Origin: Angelakisella sp.
GTDB lineage: Bacteria > Bacillota > Clostridia > Oscillospirales > Ruminococcaceae
Direction: 5' to 3'
DNA length: 5,008 nucleotides
Assembly: GCA_022794295.1 (NCBI GenBank)
Contig: JAAWEO010000162.1
Coordinates: 1-5,008 of the forward strand
A program made the translations under genes and the position numbers. The first letter of the stretch is position 1. Each line of letters begins with the position of its first letter. The notes below the pieces were generated by a model. That model did not search any database. It worked only from the letters and a program-made list of their open reading frames with translations, and was not told the origin of the DNA. Positions 4,994 through 5,008 of this stretch are shown here, piece after piece.

Positions 4994-5008
4994 ACCCGGG
5001 GGACCGGC

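Larger units (their letters stand above)
4613..5008 (-). repeat. Long modular repeat, copy C (internally shortened)
   Basis: Third copy, read on the minus strand from 5008 to 4613 and ending 41 bases before the ATG of the S11 gene, in the same direction. Bases 4967-5008 are the exact reverse complement of 3-44 in copy A. The 3' block is nearly identical to copy B (90 of 91 bases from 4666). Relative to copy A it lacks the segment equivalent to 232-445 (214 bases); 12 unrelated bases (4765-4776) stand at the junction. It keeps both leading hairpins, the paired boxes and the CCGGAC/GTCCGG hairpin (4719-4734). It may continue beyond the window. Confidence 0.85.

Noticed and set aside
1..5008. 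CRISPR array
   Set aside because: The repeats are three long, diverged, oppositely oriented copies separated by genes, without short regular repeat-spacer units.

Overview
The window carries two complete protein genes, both on the minus strand, embedded in three copies of a long, modular, hairpin-rich repeat. The high GC content, strong AGGAGG ribosome binding sites and closest-looking protein types suggest a Gram-positive anaerobe of the Clostridia, plausibly a GC-rich Oscillospiraceae-like gut bacterium. That placement is inference from style and not from a marker gene.

Layout, left to right: repeat copy A (about 1-544, plus orientation); a 34-base gap; lepA, encoding elongation factor 4 (579-2387, minus, 602 aa, complete); a 129-base lepA leader with a perfect GC hairpin just before the ribosome binding site; repeat copy B (about 2517-3105, minus orientation); a GC-rich spacer; a D-alanyl-D-alanine carboxypeptidase (S11 / DacF-like) homologue (3195-4571, minus, 458 aa); a 41-base leader; and repeat copy C (about 4613-5008, minus orientation, running off the window). 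Copies A and C end in a 42-base stretch that is identical in inverted orientation, so the two-gene block is bracketed by inverted repeat ends.

Two things stand out. First, the repeat family. All three copies keep the same module order: two hairpins, a pair of AACGAGACA boxes 21 bases apart, further hairpins, and a highly conserved 3' block. In the second hairpin the stem sequence differs between copies while pairing and a CGCA/CGCT loop are kept, which is the pattern expected of selected structure. Copy C lacks a 214-base internal module present in A and B. Copies B and C point into the start codons of lepA and the S11 gene, so they may form part of their leaders.

Second, the S11 homologue has a full domain layout (signal peptide, peptidase-like domain, PBP5 C-terminal-like domain, membrane anchor) but lacks two of the three catalytic motifs. 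The SxxK serine is a tyrosine and the KTG motif is absent. It looks like a maintained pseudoenzyme rather than a broken gene.

The two genes have no obvious functional link: LepA is a ribosome-associated GTPase and the S11 protein would sit outside the membrane in contact with peptidoglycan. The 807-base gap filled by repeat B suggests separate transcription units.
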